A DNA stretch of 10,218 nt from an uncultured Bordetella sp. GTDB lineage: Bacteria; Pseudomonadota; Gammaproteobacteria; Burkholderiales; Burkholderiaceae_B. This document shows, piece by piece, positions 7,142 through 10,218 of this stretch (the first letter of the stretch is position 1; the number at the start of each line of letters is the position of its first letter). Below the pieces are notes generated by a model that worked only from the letters and a program-made list of their open reading frames with translations, ran no database searches and was not told the origin of the DNA. The DNA is taken from positions 1-10,218 of the forward strand of contig CALGFL010000166.1 in NCBI GenBank assembly GCA_937881145.1. Reading direction: 5' to 3'. A program made the position numbers and the translations under genes.

Positions 7142-7360
7142 GGTTTTTCGAGTTTCCGATTCTGAGTTTTTTAGGCACCGTCGCACGAGGCCGATGCGAG
7201 CCGATGGCCCCGGAGCAGTCCGAAGCGCGGGGCGGCCTACCGCAGACGCGCAAGCGGCGAGCATCGGACTTGCGCAGGGCAGCCTCGGCGCCTCAAGAAC
7301 CCAACTACCGCCGGTCAAGAGAACTCAACCCCGGTGCCCCAAAATCTTTCACCCCCATAC
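7142..7360 (+). other. dxr-rseP intergenic region, no gene found
   Basis: The longest gap within the plus-strand run after pyrH. It starts with T-rich text (TTTTT 7144-7148, TTTTTT 7167-7172) without a preceding GC stem, so it is not a clear terminator. Further in are GCGCAAG (7248-7254) paired with CTTGCGC (7269-7275) around a 14-nt loop, and CCGATGC (7191-7197) complementary to GCATCGG (7261-7267). CCGATG occurs twice (7191 and 7201). I see no convincing sigma-70 promoter. Frames open through it are extensions of shadow frames and match no family I know. Confidence 0.4.
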
Positions 7361-8698
7361 ATGTTCCTGACGCTAATCGCCTTCGTCGTCGCACTCGGCA
7401 TTCTCATCACGTTCCACGAACTGGGCCACTACTGGGTGGCTCGCCTGTGCGGCGTGCGCGTCTTGCGCTTTTCGATCGGCTTTGGCCAGGTGGTCCTGCG
7501 CCGCACCGACAAACGCGGCACGGAGTGGGCCGTTTCGGCCATTCCGCTGGGCGGCTACGTGAAGATGCAGGACGACCCCGAGCCGGGGGCATCCCGGGCC
7601 GAGGCGGCGCGGTCTTTCAATGCCCAATCGGTATGGCGGCGCATGGCCATCGTGGCCGCGGGACCGGTATTCAACCTGGTGCTGGCGGTGGTGTTCTATG
7701 CCGGGCTGGACATGGTCGGCACGCAGATGCCGGCGCCCATCCTGGGCCAGCCCGAGATCAGCAGTCCGGCCGGGCAGGCCGGCTTTATGGCGGGCGACAC
7801 GATATTGGCCATTGATGGCCATTCAGTGACGTCCTGGAACGATGTGCGCTGGCGTCTGCTGGACGTGCTGTCGTCGGGTGGCGAGGCGGCGCTGGACGTG
7901 CACCCGGCCGCGGGCGGCGTGCAGCACCGCATGCTGGTGCTCAAAACCGGCAATCACCTGGATCCGTCGCAGGGCGACCCCCTGGCCGAGGCGGGCTTGC
8001 GCCTGGAGCAGCCGCGTCCGGTGGTGCGCGAAGTCAACGCCGGCAGTCCCGGTCAGGCTGCCGGGCTGCAGGCGGGCGACACGATTACCGCCGTGGGCGA
8101 TTTGAAGGGGCCGCTCGACGCCTCGGCGCTCGTCGGCTACATCCAGCAGCATGCGGGCGTTTCCCTGCCCATCACCGTCGTGCGCGCCGGCGTGCCGGTT
8201 TCCCTGCACATCGTGCCGCGCGCCGAGCAAGCCAATGGCCACAAGGTGGGCCGCATCGGCGTTCTGCTCGGTGGCGACGTGCCCATGGTCACGGTGCGCT
8301 ACGGCGTGCTGGAAAGCATCTGGCATGGCGCGGGGCGCACCTGGGATACGGCCTGGATGTCGCTGCACATGATGGGCCGCATGGCGGTGGGGGACGTCTC
8401 CTGGCGCAACCTCAGCGGCCCGGTGACGATGGCAGACTATGCCGGCCAGACGGCCCGCATCGGACTGGCGGCCTATGTGGCCTATCTGGCGCTCATCAGC
8501 ATCAGCCTGGGAGTGCTCAACCTGCTGCCCATCCCCATGCTGGACGGTGGCCACCTGCTGTACTGCCTGCTCGAGGTCGTCCGCGGCCGCCCCGTGCCCG
8601 AACGCTGGATGCAGATCGGCCAGCGCACCGGCCTGGGCCTTTTGGCCTGCCTGATGGGGCTGGCGCTATTCAATGATTTTGCCCGCCTGTTCACCTAG
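7361..8698 (+). CDS. rseP: RseP-family site-2 intramembrane zinc metalloprotease
   Basis: Inner-membrane protease that makes the second cut of anti-sigma factors (RseA type) to release sigma-E, and removes remnant signal peptides. The product is 445 aa from ATG 7361 (E. coli 450). TM1 carries the zinc site HELGH (H19, E20, H23). Then come RFSIGFG (36-42), a second hydrophobic stretch (about 97-117), PDZ1 with AGFMAGDTILAIDG (140-153), PDZ2 with AAGLQAGDTITAVGD (233-247), and the third zinc motif NLLPIPMLDGGH (387-398) with D395 in LDG. A last TM lies near 424-440. The start gives MFLTLIAFVVALGILITFHE, aligning with other RseP N-termini. An in-frame GTG at 7334 would add nine residues; neither start has a good Shine-Dalgarno. 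bamA follows after 54 bp, the usual arrangement. Confidence 0.96.
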   Translation: MFLTLIAFVVALGILITFHELGHYWVARLCGVRVLRFSIGFGQVVLRRTDKRGTEWAVSAIPLGGYVKMQDDPEPGASRAEAARSFNAQSVWRRMAIVAAGPVFNLVLAVVFYAGLDMVGTQMPAPILGQPEISSPAGQAGFMAGDTILAIDGHSVTSWNDVRWRLLDVLSSGGEAALDVHPAAGGVQHRMLVLKTGNHLDPSQGDPLAEAGLRLEQPRPVVREVNAGSPGQAAGLQAGDTITAVGDLKGPLDASALVGYIQQHAGVSLPITVVRAGVPVSLHIVPRAEQANGHKVGRIGVLLGGDVPMVTVRYGVLESIWHGAGRTWDTAWMSLHMMGRMAVGDVSWRNLSGPVTMADYAGQTARIGLAAYVAYLALISISLGVLNLLPIPMLDGGHLLYCLLEVVRGRPVPERWMQIGQRTGLGLLACLMGLALFNDFARLFT

Positions 8699-8710
8699 GC
8701 GCGAATCGCA

Positions 8711-8716
8711 TAAAAT
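8711..8716 (+). promoter_or_regulatory. Candidate -10 element for bamA
   Basis: TAAAAT (5 of 6 to TATAAT) sits 12 nt after the rseP stop in an AT-rich pocket. No good -35 is seen 16-18 bp upstream (TGTTCA at 8688-8693 at best). Transcription would begin near 8723, about 30 nt before the bamA ATG. I saw no sigma-E type GGAACTT/TCTGA pair here. Confidence 0.35.
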
Positions 8717-8735
8717 GTTCGGTTTCGTGCCCACC

Positions 8736-8741
8736 TAAGGA
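8736..8741 (+). promoter_or_regulatory. Ribosome binding site of bamA
   Basis: TAAGGA lies 11 nt before ATG 8753, a long but usable spacing, and 26 nt before the alternative in-frame ATG 8768. It supports 8753. Its last base is also the first base of a possible 10-bp stem (8741-8750 with 8794-8803) that would enclose the start codon. Confidence 0.5.
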
Positions 8742-8752
8742 TACCTCAGCTT

Positions 8753-10218
8753 ATGTTTTGTCGCCGGATGTTTCAGCGAGTGCTCCAACCGTCGCTGAGG
8801 TGTTTGCTGAAGTATCTGCTAATTGGGGCCGTGCTTCTGGTTCCAACGTGGGCGCAGGCTTTCATCGTCAAGGACATCCGCGTGCAGGGGCTGCAGCGGG
8901 TCGACGCGGGCACGGTCTTTGGCTATCTGCCCTTCAAAGTGGGCCAGGACTTCACCGAGCAAGAGGCCAACGAGGCCATTCGCCGCCTGTACGCGTCCAA
9001 TTTCTTCAACGACGTGAAGATCGGCACCGAGGGCAATGTGGTCGTCGTGACGGTGGTCGAGCGTCCCACCGTCGCATCGATCACTTTTTCCGGCATGCAT
9101 GAATTCGAGTCCAAGGACATCGTGTCCGAACTCGCCAAGGTGGGCTTTGCCGAAGGCCGTATTTTCGACCAATCCGCCCTCGATCAGGCCGAGAGCGAGC
9201 TCAAGCAGCAGTACCTGAGCAAAGGCCTGTACAGCACCGAAGTCAACGCCACGGTGACGCCGTTGCCGCGCAACCGCGTGGGCATTGCCTTCGACGTCTT
9301 CGAGGGCAGCCACGCCAAGATCCGCGGCATCCATTTCGTCGGCAACAAGGCCGTTTCCACCAGCACGCTGATGGATCAGATCGACATGAGCACGCCGGGC
9401 TGGTTCACCTGGTACACGGATACCGACAAATACTCGCGCGAGAAGCTCGAGGCCGACGTCGACCGGATCCGTTCCTACTATCTCGACCGCGGCTATCTCG
9501 AATACTCCAACGAACCTCCGCAGGTCACGATCTCGCCCGACCGCAGCAGCATCTACATCACCCTCTCCATCCACGAAGGCGAGCCCTACAAAGTACGCAG
9601 CGTCAAGCTGGCCGGCAATATGCTGGGCCTGGATGCCGAACTGCAGAAGCTGGTGACGGTCAAACCGGGCACGGTGTTCGACGCCTCGCAGACCAACAAG
9701 ACGGCCAAGGCGATCAGCGACTACCTGGGCGAACTGGGCTATGCCTTCGCCAACGTCAACCCCACGCCCGTGCTGGATCGTGCCAAGCACGAAGCCGACC
9801 TCACGTTCTACATCGATCCGAGCCGCCGCGTGTACGTGCGCCGCATCCAGATGGCCAGCAACACGCGCACCCGCGACACGGTCATCCGCCGCGAAATGCG
9901 CCAGCAGGAAGCGGCCTGGTACGACTCGAACCAGATCCGTGTCTCGCGCGACCGCATCGACCGCCTGGGCTACTTCACCTCCGTCGACGTCAAGACCGAG
10001 CCGGTCCCAGGGTCGCCCGACCAGGTTGACGTCAACGTCAATGTCAAGGAAAAGCCCACCGGCATGATCAACCTGGGCGTGGGCTACGGCTCGGCCGACA
10101 AGGCCATCCTCCAGGCCGGCATCAGCCAGGACAACCTGTTCGGCAGCGGCCACAACGTGTCGTTCAACGTCGGGACCAGCAGCGTGCAGAGTTCGGCGGT
10201 GCTGACCGAAACCGATCC
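8753..10218 (+). CDS. bamA: Outer-membrane protein assembly factor BamA (C-terminus cut by window edge)
   Basis: Omp85-family core of the BAM complex, which folds and inserts beta-barrel proteins in the outer membrane. 488 codons are present, out of an expected 770-810 or so. Residues 1-36 form a signal peptide with basic n-region, hydrophobic core LLIGAVLLVP and AQA cleavage before FIVKDIRVQG. Five POTRA domains follow at about 37-104, 105-185, 186-277, 278-357 and 358-435. Landmarks are RVQGLQRV (43-50), TFSGMHEF (111-118), IHFVGNKAVS (193-202) and the POTRA5 end PVPGSPDQVDV (417-427), nearly identical to E. coli VPGSPDQVDV. The barrel begins at GMINLGVGYGS (437-447) and continues with GISQDNLFGSGHNVSFNVG. 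The frame is ATG 8753; ATG 8768 would shorten only the n-region. The gene runs off the right edge intact. Confidence 0.97.
   Translation, partial: MFCRRMFQRVLQPSLRCLLKYLLIGAVLLVPTWAQAFIVKDIRVQGLQRVDAGTVFGYLPFKVGQDFTEQEANEAIRRLYASNFFNDVKIGTEGNVVVVTVVERPTVASITFSGMHEFESKDIVSELAKVGFAEGRIFDQSALDQAESELKQQYLSKGLYSTEVNATVTPLPRNRVGIAFDVFEGSHAKIRGIHFVGNKAVSTSTLMDQIDMSTPGWFTWYTDTDKYSREKLEADVDRIRSYYLDRGYLEYSNEPPQVTISPDRSSIYITLSIHEGEPYKVRSVKLAGNMLGLDAELQKLVTVKPGTVFDASQTNKTAKAISDYLGELGYAFANVNPTPVLDRAKHEADLTFYIDPSRRVYVRRIQMASNTRTRDTVIRREMRQQEAAWYDSNQIRVSRDRIDRLGYFTSVDVKTEPVPGSPDQVDVNVNVKEKPTGMINLGVGYGSADKAILQAGISQDNLFGSGHNVSFNVGTSSVQSSAVLTETD

Noticed and set aside
8819..10153. Minus-strand open frame of 444 codons, antisense to bamA
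   Set aside because: It mirrors the bamA coding frame. The composition is low-complexity (Val/Asp/Gly/Ala), with no domain I recognise and no ribosome site.

Overview
The window is a GC-rich (roughly 65% by eye) stretch of bacterial chromosome. It carries the conserved block map / rpsB-tsf-pyrH-frr-uppS-cdsA-dxr-rseP-bamA. Gene order, the protein sequences (e.g. PyrH, RseP, BamA) and codon use fit a betaproteobacterium of the order Burkholderiales, most likely family Alcaligenaceae (Bordetella/Achromobacter-like). I cannot fix the genus without a search. All ten protein genes are housekeeping genes. I see no mobile element, tRNA, rRNA, CRISPR array, phage gene or foreign-looking segment, and no frameshift or broken gene. 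map (left) and bamA (right) are cut by the window edges only.

Layout. On the minus strand, positions 1-718 hold map (methionine aminopeptidase), missing its C-terminal end. A 311-bp divergent region (719-1029) holds overlapping back-to-back -10 elements and a leader of about 190 nt for rpsB. On the plus strand follow rpsB (ribosomal protein S2) and tsf (EF-Ts), separated by 138 bp packed with three strong stem-loops. tsf ends at a GC-rich stem plus T-rich tract that looks like an intrinsic terminator. pyrH (UMP kinase) and frr (ribosome recycling factor) come next, 11 nt apart. They are followed by uppS (undecaprenyl diphosphate synthase), cdsA (CDP-diglyceride synthase) and dxr (DXP reductoisomerase); cdsA and dxr overlap or nearly touch. 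A 219-bp gap precedes rseP (site-2 intramembrane protease), and 54 bp with a -10-like element precede bamA (outer-membrane assembly factor, first 488 residues).

How they fit together. Map, S2, EF-Ts and RRF serve translation: N-terminal Met removal, 30S assembly, EF-Tu recharging and ribosome recycling. PyrH makes UDP. Dxr supplies isoprenoid precursors, UppS makes the C55 lipid carrier for peptidoglycan and O-antigen, CdsA makes CDP-diacylglycerol for phospholipids, RseP cleaves anti-sigma factors in the envelope stress response, and BamA inserts outer-membrane proteins. The block therefore joins a translation module to an envelope-biogenesis module.

I did not find an undescribed multi-gene system. 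The observations worth a second look are non-coding: the symmetric map/rpsB promoter, the three tandem stem-loops between rpsB and tsf, the probable tsf terminator, the rpsB leader structure, and a pair of mutually exclusive stems around the bamA start codon.
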